NCBI RefSeq assembly: GCF_038002605.1 | Contig: NZ_JBBOCT010000001.1 | Location: 2,046,001 to 2,110,000, forward strand | Reading direction: 5' to 3' | Length of the DNA: 64,000 bases | Source of the DNA: Bacillus sp. FSL K6-3431 | GTDB lineage: Bacteria > Bacillota > Bacilli > Bacillales > Bacillaceae_C | Part shown: positions 8,537 to 18,067 of the stretch, one piece after another | Position numbering within the stretch: the first letter of the stretch is position 1 | How the letters are laid out: the number at the start of each line of letters is the position of its first letter | The notes under the pieces: generated by a model | What the model was told of the DNA's origin: nothing | Databases searched by the model: none | Seen by the model: the letters and a program-made list of their open reading frames with translations, nothing else | Made by a program: the position numbers and the translations under genes

Positions 8537-9514
8537 TTATTTATTACCTTCCACTAGCTTATTTGCAATTTCCTCAGCTTGATATAATGCTGATAATGGG
8601 TCTGAATTAAAAAATTTTTTAATATCAAATTCGTATACATTGTTGTTTTTCACGGCATCAAAATTATTCCATATAGTTGGAAGTTTAACTCCTTCGCTCC
8701 CTTCACTTTTCATTGAAATGATATAGTCACCCATATAATCTCCGACTGTTTCCCAAGATGTATCTATACGTTCCTCTTTTTTATCAATGATGTCACTTTT
8801 AACACGTGGAGCAGGTGTCAATTCTAATAATCTATATGCAGCTTTGCTACCTCGCTCACCCAAATCACCGATGATCATTACATTTTTATCCATGCCATAA
8901 TCAGCAACTGTAAATGTTGCACCTTCTGGAATAACTTCCTTTATTTTTGCCTTGGCAGCATCGACACACTGATCAAAATCAGCTAGCCATTTCTTCGCGT
9001 CATCTTTTCTGTTCAATATTTCAGCCATTGCGTTAATTTCTTCATGAATTGAATTGTATTTAGTAGTATCGTAAACAATTGTCGGTGCAATTTTTGAGTA
9101 ATTCTCATATGCTTCTTGATCCCAAGTAATGATTAAGTCCGGTTCAAGTTCCAGTACTTTTTCCATTGAAACTGCACCCTCTACACCAATATCCTCGATG
9201 CCATCTGATACAAGCCGCTTCAAAAACGCACCATAATCTGTTAAAGTTGAAGGTGCTCCAACTGGCATTAGACCTAAAGCCATAACTTGTCCTAAATGCC
9301 AATCAACTACAACACGCTCAGGATGATCAGGCACGTCAACTTCACCCATTACTGTTGATATTTTCCGAGTTTCTGCATTGCTTATTTTATGACCAGTTGT
9401 TTCAGTTTGCTCTTGATCTTTTGTCGCATTTACATCATTTGAACAGGCGCAAAGTAATAAAACAAACCCTAATGTTACTATTGATTTAATCACTAGCTTT
9501 GATCTTTTTAACAT
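8537..9514 (-). CDS. Siderophore-binding lipoprotein of an ABC importer (copy 2)
   Basis: A 325-residue FecB-type binding protein. The lipobox is LLCAC with Cys about 24. Family landmarks are EVDVPDHPERVVVDWHLGQV, ALGLMPVGAP, LEPDLIITWD and the C-terminal WNNFDAVKNNNVYEFD. I prefer the ATG at 9512-9514 (MLKRSKL) because GGGAG lies nine bases ahead. No Fur box as clear as that of copy 1 is seen upstream, only a weak AACGATGGTGATTA stretch near 9610. Confidence 0.88.
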   Translation of the reverse strand: MLKRSKLVIKSIVTLGFVLLLCACSNDVNATKDQEQTETTGHKISNAETRKISTVMGEVDVPDHPERVVVDWHLGQVMALGLMPVGAPSTLTDYGAFLKRLVSDGIEDIGVEGAVSMEKVLELEPDLIITWDQEAYENYSKIAPTIVYDTTKYNSIHEEINAMAEILNRKDDAKKWLADFDQCVDAAKAKIKEVIPEGATFTVADYGMDKNVMIIGDLGERGSKAAYRLLELTPAPRVKSDIIDKKEERIDTSWETVGDYMGDYIISMKSEGSEGVKLPTIWNNFDAVKNNNVYEFDIKKFFNSDPLSALYQAEEIANKLVEGNK

Positions 9515-9716
9515 TGTCATATACTCCCTATCCGTATTTTCATATACCTTTTTTATCATACTAAAATCTGATATTCTTCTTTGTAATTTGTTCTTCTACT
9601 ACTCTATAATCACCATCGTTATTTAAGCCTTATATGATTTAAGGATACATATGATGATTTCTCCTTGATAAAATGAGCACTCTGCCACCAAGATTTGCTT
9701 CAAAGTCTAATCGCTT

Positions 9717-11432
9717 TTACATACTAAATTGCGCTTCGTGAAGCCTGTTATAAGCGCCTTTTAAAGCAAGTAGCTCATAGTGACTTCCTTGTTCAGCTAT
9801 CCCATCCTCTGTAACAACAATAATCCGATCTGCATTTTTAATTGTTGCTAATCGGTGCGCAATCACAAGCGTAGTACGTCCTACCGATAATTCTGTTAGG
9901 GCCTGTTGAATTGCGACCTCCGTTTCAGTATCTAGTGCAGATGTAGCCTCATCCAAAATGAGGATAGATGGATTTTTTAGGAACATTCGAGCAATGGATA
10001 GACGTTGTTTTTGACCACCAGATAGTTTGACACCTCGTTCTCCAATCAATGTATCCATCCCTTCAGATTGTGATAAAATGATATCTTCCAACTGAGCTCT
10101 TCTTGCCGCTTCCCATATCTCCTCTTCAGAAGCAAGTAGATCGCCATATGCTATATTCTCTCGAATCGTTCCATCAAATAGATATACATCTTGTTGGACA
10201 ATTCCAATTTGAGAGCGGAGAGATGCAAGGGTCATTTGTCGAGTCTCCATTCCATCAATCAGTAAAGAACCTTCCTTAATATCGTAAAAGCGAGGTAAAA
10301 GACTACAAATCGTCGTTTTCCCAGCGCCGGATGGCCCAACAAGGGCTACTGTTTCTCCTGCATGAATCGTTAAATTGATATTAGCTAATACGTTCTCTTT
10401 GCCCTCATAACCAAACGATACGTTTTGGTATTCTATATTCCCTTCCAAATGTTGGACAGTGATTGCATCCGGTTCATCCGCTACATCAGGCTCAGTTTCA
10501 AGCATCTCTATGTAGCGCTTAAATCCAGCAATACCTTTTGGATACATTTCAATCACGCCGTTGATTTGTTGAATTGGTCCTAAAAACACATTCGACAGAA
10601 GCACAAAGGCAAGGAACTCTCCGTACGTCATATCTTTATTGATCACAAACCACGTTCCGCATAGCAGAACAAACAATGTGACAATTTTCATGAGAATATA
10701 GCTAATGGATGAATTCCAAGCCATCACACGATAGGCAATTAATTTTGAATCACGAAAACGCCCGTTATTATCATTGAATTGAGCGATTTCATGATCTTCA
10801 TTGGAAAATGCTTGAACGACACGCATACCACTCACATTGTTTTCTACACGTGCATTAAAATCGGCAATATCTGCAAAGAAGCGCCTAAATGCGATAGACA
10901 TTTTCTTACTGAAGTACAATGATAGACTGATAATAAGTGGAACAATAATAAAAGTAAGTACAGCCAGTTGTGGGTTTATCGTGAACATGATTGCAAATGC
11001 ACCAGTGAGAGTCATAAAAGCGATGAACAAATCCTCAGGCCCATGATGTGCAATTTCACCAATATCCATTAAATCGTTTGTCATTCTTGAAACCAAATGA
11101 CCAGTTTTATTATTATCAAAAAAGCGGAACGATAACTTCTGTACATGCGTGAAAAGATCTTTTCGCATATCCGACTCTATATTAATGCCTAACTTATGTC
11201 CCCAGTAGGTGACAATATAATGGAGAGCCGCACTGATAATATAAATTCCGAGTAACGAGACGCATCCCCATAAAATCCAACTCCAGTTTGAGCTAGGTAA
11301 CAAATCATCTACAACACGATGGACCGCTAGCGGAAACGCTAGTTCCAATAATGCTGCTATGATTGCACAAGAAAAATCGAGATAGAAAAGTTTTTTATAA
11401 GGTTTGTAATAAGAGAAAAAACGCTTTAACAA
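9717..11432 (-). CDS. ABC exporter half-transporter (copy 1)
   Basis: A 571-residue fusion of a six-helix membrane domain (about residues 15-300) with an ATPase domain. The ATPase shows Walker A GPSGAGKTT, the Q-loop IGIVQQDVYLF, signature LSGGQ, Walker B ILILDEATSALD and the H-loop IAHR. It belongs to the MdlB/MsbA-like exporter group, working as a homo- or heterodimer. It is closely related, almost segment for segment, to the gene at 32762-34480. Its place among siderophore genes suggests export of a siderophore or a related drug, but nothing in the sequence fixes the substrate. The start is TTG, about 11 bases after GGAG. Confidence 0.92.
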   Translation of the reverse strand: MLKRFFSYYKPYKKLFYLDFSCAIIAALLELAFPLAVHRVVDDLLPSSNWSWILWGCVSLLGIYIISAALHYIVTYWGHKLGINIESDMRKDLFTHVQKLSFRFFDNNKTGHLVSRMTNDLMDIGEIAHHGPEDLFIAFMTLTGAFAIMFTINPQLAVLTFIIVPLIISLSLYFSKKMSIAFRRFFADIADFNARVENNVSGMRVVQAFSNEDHEIAQFNDNNGRFRDSKLIAYRVMAWNSSISYILMKIVTLFVLLCGTWFVINKDMTYGEFLAFVLLSNVFLGPIQQINGVIEMYPKGIAGFKRYIEMLETEPDVADEPDAITVQHLEGNIEYQNVSFGYEGKENVLANINLTIHAGETVALVGPSGAGKTTICSLLPRFYDIKEGSLLIDGMETRQMTLASLRSQIGIVQQDVYLFDGTIRENIAYGDLLASEEEIWEAARRAQLEDIILSQSEGMDTLIGERGVKLSGGQKQRLSIARMFLKNPSILILDEATSALDTETEVAIQQALTELSVGRTTLVIAHRLATIKNADRIIVVTEDGIAEQGSHYELLALKGAYNRLHEAQFSM

Positions 11433-11552
11433 TATGGATCACGCTCCTAAATTTCCACATATTTTTACTACTTTCTTTTATTAGACACTTAAATTCTTTT
11501 TCGGTATTTAGGTCTTAATCTGTTCAAAGGAGCTTTACATATCATTTCCAGC

Positions 11553-12531
11553 TTAATTCTTCATCATAAGTTTAGGCAATTCATCTAATAGCCTTTCTCT
11601 AGTGATCGGGTCATCAAAGTTCCATAGACTGTCCATGATATATACATGTCCGGTTTTAACAGCTGGAATCATTTTCCAGGTGTCGCTATTCAAAAGATTT
11701 TCAGTTTCTGTAGTAGTTTCTTCACTTTGATCTGTCAAAACAAACAGTACATCGCCTGCGTACTCTGGTAATACCTCCTCAGAGATATCAGAGAATCCGT
11801 CGCCATTGTCAATCAGTTGTTTCACTTTTTCTGCTGGTTGGAAACCAAGCATTCATATAATGATACACTCAAACCTTGATGCCCTATCACATATAGTTGC
11901 TCCCCCATTTGTAATAGTACAGTTGCTGTCTCATGGGATTGAATATCAAGATTCAACAATTCCTTCGTCTTTTCCGCTTTAGCTTGATAGTTTGTTATGA
12001 AAGAATCCGCTTCGGTCTTTTTACCGAATATTTCCGCAACTCTCTCCAAACGTTCGAACGTTCCAACTTCACCAATTACGACAGTTGGATCAATTTTTGC
12101 CAATGAATCAATCGCCTTGTCATCCCAGTCATTAAACACGATCAAATCCGGATTCAGTGCAATAATCTTTTCAAGGTTTGCAGGATAACCAATATCCTCC
12201 ATCCCTCCAAGGAGATCGGGATAAGCTACCTGCGTACCGATTACTTGTAAACTAGATCCTAATGGTTTAACGCCAAGTGCCAACAGATCACCTGGATCGC
12301 TGCCGATATAAACAACTCGTTGCGGATTAACTGGCACTTGGACTTCACGACCCTTGGAAATTAGATAATTGGTATGCTTAGCCTCACCTTCTGATCCGGC
12401 ATCCGTTAGCTTATCTACTGGCTCTGACTTACTTGCATCTTTAGAAATGTTTGAGTCTGTTCCACATGCTAAAATCAGTATCATTGTCAGGAAAGCTGGA
12501 CATATTATAGTAATCCATTTTTTAGTGCCAC
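11553..12531 (-). pseudogene. Siderophore-binding lipoprotein (copy 3), frameshifted
   Basis: The two halves of a FecB-type binding protein lie in different frames. The first part starts at a GTG nine bases after GGAGG (MALKKWITIICPAFLTMILI, lipobox LILAC) and runs through GREVQVPVNPQRVVYIGSDP to about 11850. The remainder continues in another frame (LGFQPAEKVKQLIDN through KTGHVYIMDSLWNF). A single-base indel near 11845-11852 explains both. Apart from the indel the gene looks fresh, so it was inactivated recently or carries a sequencing error. Confidence 0.85.
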
Positions 12532-12651
12532 CCTGCTTTTCCTCCTAATCTCCCACCAAAATCATAATAGTGGCGTTTTCGTGCTTTTACTGACGGTAAT
12601 ACTAGTCTAACACTAGCTATTTTGATATTTATCTTTCTCAATGTCGAATTA

Positions 12652-13620
12652 CTATTCAGGCTTCTTCTTAGAAACTAGCATATCAGCCACTTCTTCCACT
12701 TGCGCTAAAACTGCAATTGGATCGTACGGCCAAAAAAAGTCCGGATCAAGATAGAAAATTTTATCATTTTTAACAGCGTCGATCGAAGCCCAAACAGGAT
12801 CTTCTTTGTCTAACACCCCACCATTTGATTGATCAAAAAAGATATAATCTCCGGCATAATTAGCCAACACCTCAAAAGAAACCTGTTTGTACGTCTCACC
12901 TGCATCGATTAGTTCTGTTTTAACAAGTTCTGGCGGCGTTAATCCAAGATGTTTGTAAATTGCTTGCCCACCACGGTAAATACCATCACCATAGATATAA
13001 GAGTCTTTATCAAAAGCCCCAAAGATAGAAACTGTTTCTCCCTCGTCCATTACTTTCTGGACTTTATCGCGCTGTTCTTGAACTTTCTTATCAAAGTCCG
13101 ATAACCAGGCTACTGCTTCTTTATCCTTACCTAGCATCTCTCCTATTGCACTTACTTCCTCGTAAACATCACCATATGTTTCGTAAGGTATAATGACAGT
13201 CGGAGCGATTTTAGAAAGTTGATCAAATGTGCCTTTTTCAGCATCAGCACTTATGATTAAATCTGGATTTAAACTCATGATTGCCTCAATAGAGTTCTCT
13301 CCTGTACTTTCAATACCAGTGATTAAATCCTGGATATGAACGTTCTCAAGGTCTCTTTTTGTTGCCCCAACAGGTTCCGTCCCTAGTAAAAGCAATGTAG
13401 GTAAATATGCATCTACAACAATTCTTTTAGCGTTAGCGGGTATTTCAATATCACCATGAATGGTGTTAACTGTTCTTATTTCTGGTTGTTCTCTTGCGGA
13501 CGATTCGAGCTCTTGCTTACTATTAGTGGTTTCGCTACCCGAACTACTACAAGCAGCCATAACAATAGAAATCATAACGAGTAACATACTAAGGACAACA
13601 TACGATTTTTGCTTTAACAA
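12652..13620 (-). CDS. Siderophore-binding lipoprotein of an ABC importer (copy 4)
   Basis: A 322-residue FecB-type protein with lipobox MAAC (Cys about 24) followed by a serine-rich linker. Landmarks are HGDIEIPANAKRIVVDAYLP, LLGTEPVGAT, LNPDLIISAD, KIAPTVIIPYE, and the C-terminal AVKNDKIFYLDPDFFWPYDP. The start is TTG, seven bases after AGGAGG. It is closest in character to copies 1 and 2, suggesting duplication followed by divergence in ligand preference. No clear Fur box is seen upstream. Confidence 0.9.
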   Translation of the reverse strand: MLKQKSYVVLSMLLVMISIVMAACSSSGSETTNSKQELESSAREQPEIRTVNTIHGDIEIPANAKRIVVDAYLPTLLLLGTEPVGATKRDLENVHIQDLITGIESTGENSIEAIMSLNPDLIISADAEKGTFDQLSKIAPTVIIPYETYGDVYEEVSAIGEMLGKDKEAVAWLSDFDKKVQEQRDKVQKVMDEGETVSIFGAFDKDSYIYGDGIYRGGQAIYKHLGLTPPELVKTELIDAGETYKQVSFEVLANYAGDYIFFDQSNGGVLDKEDPVWASIDAVKNDKIFYLDPDFFWPYDPIAVLAQVEEVADMLVSKKKPE

Positions 13621-13697
13621 TATTATTCCTCCTAATTAATGAAGATTCTCGTTTTTTAATAGCCCACTCTATTACGCTTCGGCGTGATTCAGTCCAA

Positions 13698-13723
13698 AAT
13701 GTATCGAGCTTGCTCGATACATT
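13698..13723. repeat. Perfect 12-bp inverted repeat
   Basis: AATGTATCGAGC and its exact complement flank two T bases. There is no T-run after it on either strand, so it is a poor terminator. It lies between two binding-protein genes, just before dispersed repeat copy B. Confidence 0.6.
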
Positions 13724-13733
13724 CCTAAATCTG

Positions 13734-13855
13734 TGACATCCGCCGAACGCATTTAACTTTATGCAGCTAGGGTTTTGAAGCCCACTGAATTATAGAACTG
13801 TTTTGCGTTCATCTTGCCATTTATAGAAGTGGAGACTTCTGCTAAATGAAGTTAA
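13734..13855. repeat. Dispersed noncoding repeat, copy B
   Basis: It shares with copy A the opening TGACATCCGCCG, the middle TTTTGAAGCCCACTGAATTA and GCGTTCAT, and the end ACTTCTGCTAAATGAAGTTAA, in the same order and spacing. Confidence 0.7.
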
Positions 13856-13923
13856 TGTGTAGATTTCAACATATTTTTAGCTGCATGTGTTATGTGGAGA
13901 AAGTACCCTTCTCTGCATATCTA

Positions 13924-14892
13924 TTATTTAGTAAGGGATTCTACTACCCCGTCTATAATTTGCGTGTTTGCAATTACACCTGCATATAACCAGCTAGTAT
14001 CTGAACCGTATTCATAAATTTGGCCATTTTGCACAGCAGGAATGTTTTTCCACAAAGGGTCTTTTAGCATTTCTGCACCATTTCCTTTGTCGCTATTAAT
14101 TAAGAAAAGATGATCTGCATCAAGTTCAGCTAAACGTTCTAAAGAAACCTCTGACCAATTTCCCGTTGCAGTGCTGGAAATTTCTTTGACTACACTTGGG
14201 GTTGAAAGACCAAGATCTCCATATAACACAGTGCCACTAGATACATTTTCGCTAACGATATAGAAAGTATTATTTACAAGCCAAATCGCAGCAGCTGATT
14301 CCGAGCCAACATAATCTTGTATCAACTTCTTCGATTCTGCGGCCTTCATTTCATATTCTTTTAATACTTTTTTCGCTTCTGATGTTTTTCCAAAAATGCC
14401 ACCCATGGTTAATAACTGCTCTCTCCAATCGCCATTATTTTCTTCTTCCACAACATAAGTTGGAGCAATTTTATTGTATTGTTCGTATTTAGACCCTTCG
14501 ACAGCATGTGCAGAACCCATAATGATTAAGTCGGGCGTAAAGCTGGCCACAACTTCAAATGGTAATTCTGACGGAATCGACGGTACTTCTTTTAAATAAT
14601 CCTGGAGATAATTTTGTACCCCTGCACCGTCATTAATCCCCCACTGTGCAACAGGTTTAATTCCAAGTGCGACTAAATTATCTTCTAAATAGGAAGCAAT
14701 CACCCTTTTAGGATTTGCGGGAATAGTAACTTCATGTCCCATTACATCCGTTATTGTACGCCCTGTTGATGTTTCTTCTATAACTGGTTCAGATTGCTTA
14801 TCTTCATTCTTTTTATCGTTACATCCAACTAGAATGAATAAAAGCACTAAAAAACTTGCAATCATTCTTGTTACTTTTTTATGATTAGACAA
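13924..14892 (-). CDS. Siderophore-binding lipoprotein of the FecCD importer (copy 5)
   Basis: A 322-residue FecB-type protein with lipobox ILVGC (Cys about 24), followed by GHEVTIPANPKRVIASYLED, ALGIKPVAQW, TPDLIIMGSAH and KIAPTYVVEEE. It is the last gene of the ATPase-permease-permease-binding protein operon, so it is the best candidate for the cognate binding protein of that importer. I choose TTG at 14890-14892, ten bases after GGAG, because the resulting signal peptide is compact. A GTG three codons upstream is the alternative. Confidence 0.9.
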   Translation of the reverse strand: MSNHKKVTRMIASFLVLLFILVGCNDKKNEDKQSEPVIEETSTGRTITDVMGHEVTIPANPKRVIASYLEDNLVALGIKPVAQWGINDGAGVQNYLQDYLKEVPSIPSELPFEVVASFTPDLIIMGSAHAVEGSKYEQYNKIAPTYVVEEENNGDWREQLLTMGGIFGKTSEAKKVLKEYEMKAAESKKLIQDYVGSESAAAIWLVNNTFYIVSENVSSGTVLYGDLGLSTPSVVKEISSTATGNWSEVSLERLAELDADHLFLINSDKGNGAEMLKDPLWKNIPAVQNGQIYEYGSDTSWLYAGVIANTQIIDGVVESLTK

Positions 14893-14967
14893 CTTTTCCA
14901 CTCTCCAATATCCTTTTATAACAATAGTAGTAGTCCCTCTCATTAGCTGACTATTAGACATTTTCCA

Positions 14968-16005
14968 TCAATCTTTTAAGCGTGAAAGTAAGTAAAGGAA
15001 GTACGGTGCACCTATCACAGCGACAACAATACCTGCTGGAATTTCTGATGGTTGTAAGATCCAACGACCGATTGTATCCGCAACAATAACCAACAGCCCT
15101 CCTGTCAAAGCAGAAGCCGGAATTAAAATTTGATGTTTAGACCCGACAAGTTGACGAGCCAAATGGGGCCCAATTAGTCCGACAAATCCTATACCTCCGC
15201 TAACTGATACACTAGCTCCTGCTAATCCTACGGCAGCTGCGAGTAAAATACGCCGCTCTTTTTCAATCGATGTTCCGAGACCTGTTGCCGTTAGATCACC
15301 TAGATTCAATACGTTAAGCACACGTGCTCTCGAATATACAAATGGAATTAAAACAATGACCCAAGGTAATAGCGAAAATACAAACTTCCAATTTGATCCC
15401 CATATACTTCCTGCTAACCAAGTTGCCACAAACTGATAATTTTCTGGACTTAAACGGAGGGTTAACACGATCATCGCTGAACTAATACCTGCAGCAACTG
15501 CAACGCCTGTTAATAATAGCCGCATTGGTGAGATTCCCTCATATCGTTTATAGGCTAATGAATAAATAATAATGGCTGTAATGCCTGCGCCTGTAAACGC
15601 CAAAACTGGGAGTAAAAATACTGGAGCTGCTGTCGTTGATGGGAAAAAGGAAATAAAAAGCATAACTGCTAGCCCTGCTCCCGCGTTAATCCCTAATATT
15701 CCCGGATCAGCTAATGCATTGCGGGATATCCCCTGTAACACGCAGCCTGATACAGCAAGTCCCATACCTACAAGAATGGAAATAATAATCCGTGGCAAGC
15801 GAAATTCATACAATACAAGTTGCTGCTTTTCGTTCCCTAAACCAAACAATGTACGCATTACTTCCAATGGAGACAACCTGATGAATCCCGTATTCATGCT
15901 AATAATAATAACGATGATTATGAGCAAACCAAGAGTAGCAATGATCAGTCGATTTCGAGTATGTATTTTATGTTGAATATGCGTCATAAACGGCTTTTCC
16001 TTCAT
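14968..16005 (-). CDS. FecCD-family siderophore ABC permease (second)
   Basis: A 345-residue, roughly ten-helix membrane protein. Family motifs include LPRIIISILVGMGLAVSGCV, LADPGILGINAGAG, the loop GGIGFVGLIGPHLARQLVG that contacts the ATPase, and a C-terminal PAGIVVAVIGAPYFLYLL. The ATG follows GGAGGG and overlaps the stop codon of the upstream permease gene by four bases, a sign of coupled translation. The two permeases probably form a heterodimer, like FhuB/FhuG or FeuB/FeuC. Confidence 0.93.
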   Translation of the reverse strand: MKEKPFMTHIQHKIHTRNRLIIATLGLLIIIVIIISMNTGFIRLSPLEVMRTLFGLGNEKQQLVLYEFRLPRIIISILVGMGLAVSGCVLQGISRNALADPGILGINAGAGLAVMLFISFFPSTTAAPVFLLPVLAFTGAGITAIIIYSLAYKRYEGISPMRLLLTGVAVAAGISSAMIVLTLRLSPENYQFVATWLAGSIWGSNWKFVFSLLPWVIVLIPFVYSRARVLNVLNLGDLTATGLGTSIEKERRILLAAAVGLAGASVSVSGGIGFVGLIGPHLARQLVGSKHQILIPASALTGGLLVIVADTIGRWILQPSEIPAGIVVAVIGAPYFLYLLSRLKD

Positions 16006-17048
16006 AGTTCTTTCCCTCCTTTTCGTGCGAGATACAGGAAGAATGGAACCCCAATTAAAGCAATCAAAGCACCAATTGGTGTTTCATAAGGAGGATTAAT
16101 CATTCTCGCACAAAGATCAGCCAAGACAACTAACAGTCCTCCTAGAACAATCGAGCAAGGAATAATCCACCGATAATCATGTCCGACTAGAAAACGAGTT
16201 AGATGGGGAACAATTAACCCAACAAAACCAACTGCGCCTACAACAGAAACGGCTGCTCCGGCCAAAATAAGCACAAAAATCATTCCAAATACTTTAATGG
16301 TCTTTGTTCGTTGACCGAGTCCAATAGACACTTCTTCACCAAGACTTAATAATGTAATCGACCGTGACAGAATCACTGCGCCAATCATGGCCACCAAAAT
16401 CCAGGGTGACATAATTTGGAGGTGAATCCATTTCGTACCCGATACACCACCCGCATACCAAAAGGCCAAATCTTGACCGATTCGGAAATATAGTGCAACA
16501 CCTTCACTAAGTGCGGCTAACAATGCACTAACCGCAGCTCCTGCAAGCACAAGACGCATGGGTGTTAACCCGCCTCTTGACATGGAACCGACCCCATAAA
16601 CAATTCCAACACCTAACCCAGCACCTAAAAACGAATACATGATTAAATACATATAAGGTAGACCTGGAAAAAGGGCGAAGCATAGGGCAAGCATAAATGC
16701 AGCGCCCGAATTAAGTCCCAATAGTCCAGAATCGGCTAATGGATTTCGAGTCATTCCTTGCATCAGTGCACCAGATACTGCGAAACATGAACCAACCAGC
16801 GCTGCACCAAGAACACGTGGCATCCTGATTTCTCGAATAATTTGATGGGAAGTTAAATCTGCATTAAATTGAAACACCGCCTCCCAAACGGTAGTGAACT
16901 TAATGTCAGCAGCTCCAAAGGAAATAGATAATCCAATTGCAATCAGCAATGCTAATATGCCCCCAAATAAAACAACGACAGCAATAATTGGATGCGAATG
17001 CTTCTTTATTTCTTTTAATTCTGTGGTCACTTCCGCTCGGGTAGACAT
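16002..17048 (-). CDS. FecCD-family siderophore ABC permease (first)
   Basis: A 348-residue permease with the same fold as its neighbour: IREIRMPRVLGAALVGSCFA, NPLADSGLLGLNSGAA, the ATPase contact loop GAVGFVGLIVPHLTRFLVG, and IGALIALIGVPFFLYLARKG. The start is the ATG (MSTRAEV) nine bases after GGAGG. The longer open frame runs back into the ATPase gene. Confidence 0.93.
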   Translation of the reverse strand: MSTRAEVTTELKEIKKHSHPIIAVVVLFGGILALLIAIGLSISFGAADIKFTTVWEAVFQFNADLTSHQIIREIRMPRVLGAALVGSCFAVSGALMQGMTRNPLADSGLLGLNSGAAFMLALCFALFPGLPYMYLIMYSFLGAGLGVGIVYGVGSMSRGGLTPMRLVLAGAAVSALLAALSEGVALYFRIGQDLAFWYAGGVSGTKWIHLQIMSPWILVAMIGAVILSRSITLLSLGEEVSIGLGQRTKTIKVFGMIFVLILAGAAVSVVGAVGFVGLIVPHLTRFLVGHDYRWIIPCSIVLGGLLVVLADLCARMINPPYETPIGALIALIGVPFFLYLARKGGKEL

Positions 17049-17059
17049 ACTTTTCCTCC

Positions 17060-17851
17060 TTACTTCTTCTGACACATTTGATAAGATAAACAAATTGGGT
17101 TCGTACTAAATGGGCATGTCACTATACTTGCATCAATATTAAAAACCAGTTGTAAATTTGGACAAGTCATCAGTTCGGCTGGCGTACCTTCTCTCATTAA
17201 TACACCATCCTTCATAGCAATCATGTAATGGGAAAATCTCGATGCGTGATTTAAATCGTGAAGTACCATAATGATTGTGCGACCTTCCTCTTCATTAAGT
17301 CGCTGCAAAAGCAGTAATATGTCCAGTTGATGAGCCAAATCTAAATACGTTGTTGGTTCATCAAGAACCAGGATTTCTGTGTCCTGGGCAAGCGCCATCG
17401 CAATCCATACCCGTTGCCTTTGACCACCGGATAATGCATCAATCGGACGATCAATAAACTCATTTAATCCAGTTACATCAATTGCCCAGTAAATAGATTC
17501 ATAGTCTTCCTTTTTTAAAGAGCCAAACCCCTTTTGATGAGGAAACCGGCCATATGAAACGAGCTCAAATACAGTTAATCCCCCGGGTGCATCCGCTGTT
17601 TGCGGCAATATCGCCATCTTTTTGGCAACATCTTTCGTCGCTAGTTGATGGATGGCATACCCATCTAAATAGACAGCGCCACTTTTCATTTTTAATATTC
17701 TAGATATTGCTTTCAATAAAGTTGATTTCCCGCAACCATTTGGACCAATAATCGTTGTTATTTTATTTTTTGGGATGGAAACACTTAAATCCTCAATTAT
17801 CAGTGCGTTTGAATAGCCAATGGCTACCTGATCTACTTTTAAATCTTCCAT
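17060..17851 (-). CDS. Siderophore ABC importer ATP-binding protein
   Basis: A 263-residue ATPase of the FecE/FhuC/YusV type. It has Walker A IGPNGCGKSTLL (about 36-47), signature LSGGQRQR, Walker B ILVLDEPTTYLDL and H-loop MVLHDLNHASRF. The C-terminal tail holds three cysteines (CPFSTNPICLSYQMC), similar to tails in other bacillibactin-type ATPases. As first gene of the operon, with the Fur-controlled promoter about 180 bases upstream, it energises uptake through the two permeases that follow. Confidence 0.94.
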   Translation of the reverse strand: MEDLKVDQVAIGYSNALIIEDLSVSIPKNKITTIIGPNGCGKSTLLKAISRILKMKSGAVYLDGYAIHQLATKDVAKKMAILPQTADAPGGLTVFELVSYGRFPHQKGFGSLKKEDYESIYWAIDVTGLNEFIDRPIDALSGGQRQRVWIAMALAQDTEILVLDEPTTYLDLAHQLDILLLLQRLNEEEGRTIIMVLHDLNHASRFSHYMIAMKDGVLMREGTPAELMTCPNLQLVFNIDASIVTCPFSTNPICLSYQMCQKK

Positions 17852-17882
17852 ATTATTACACCTCTCTTATTATCAAAATCTA

Positions 17883-17947
17883 TGACATCCGCCGGAGGCA
17901 TGCATCCCGGCAATTATTAAAGTAGGGACTTTTGCTGAATGAAGTTA
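17883..17947. repeat. Dispersed noncoding repeat, copy C (internally deleted)
   Basis: It has the opening TGACATCCGCCGGAGGCAT and the end TTTTGCTGAATGAAGTTAA of copies A and B but lacks their middle. It lies in the leader between the Fur-controlled promoter and the ATPase gene. Confidence 0.6.
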
Positions 17948-18009
17948 ATAAATGTGAAAATGCATTTTTGAATCGTCATGTAACTTTGATTTATAGATGA
18001 TTGTTTAAG

Positions 18010-18067
18010 TGATAATGATTATCACTATCACTTGTCTCATCTTAGATGGTCTTTTGACAATTGTCAA
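18010..18067 (-). promoter_or_regulatory. Fur-controlled promoter of the siderophore importer operon
   Basis: TTGACA (18062-18067) and TAAGAT (18039-18044) are 17 bases apart on the minus strand. Just downstream, at 18010-18024, is the exact Fur box TGATAATGATTATCA. The operator covers the expected start of transcription. Confidence 0.93.
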
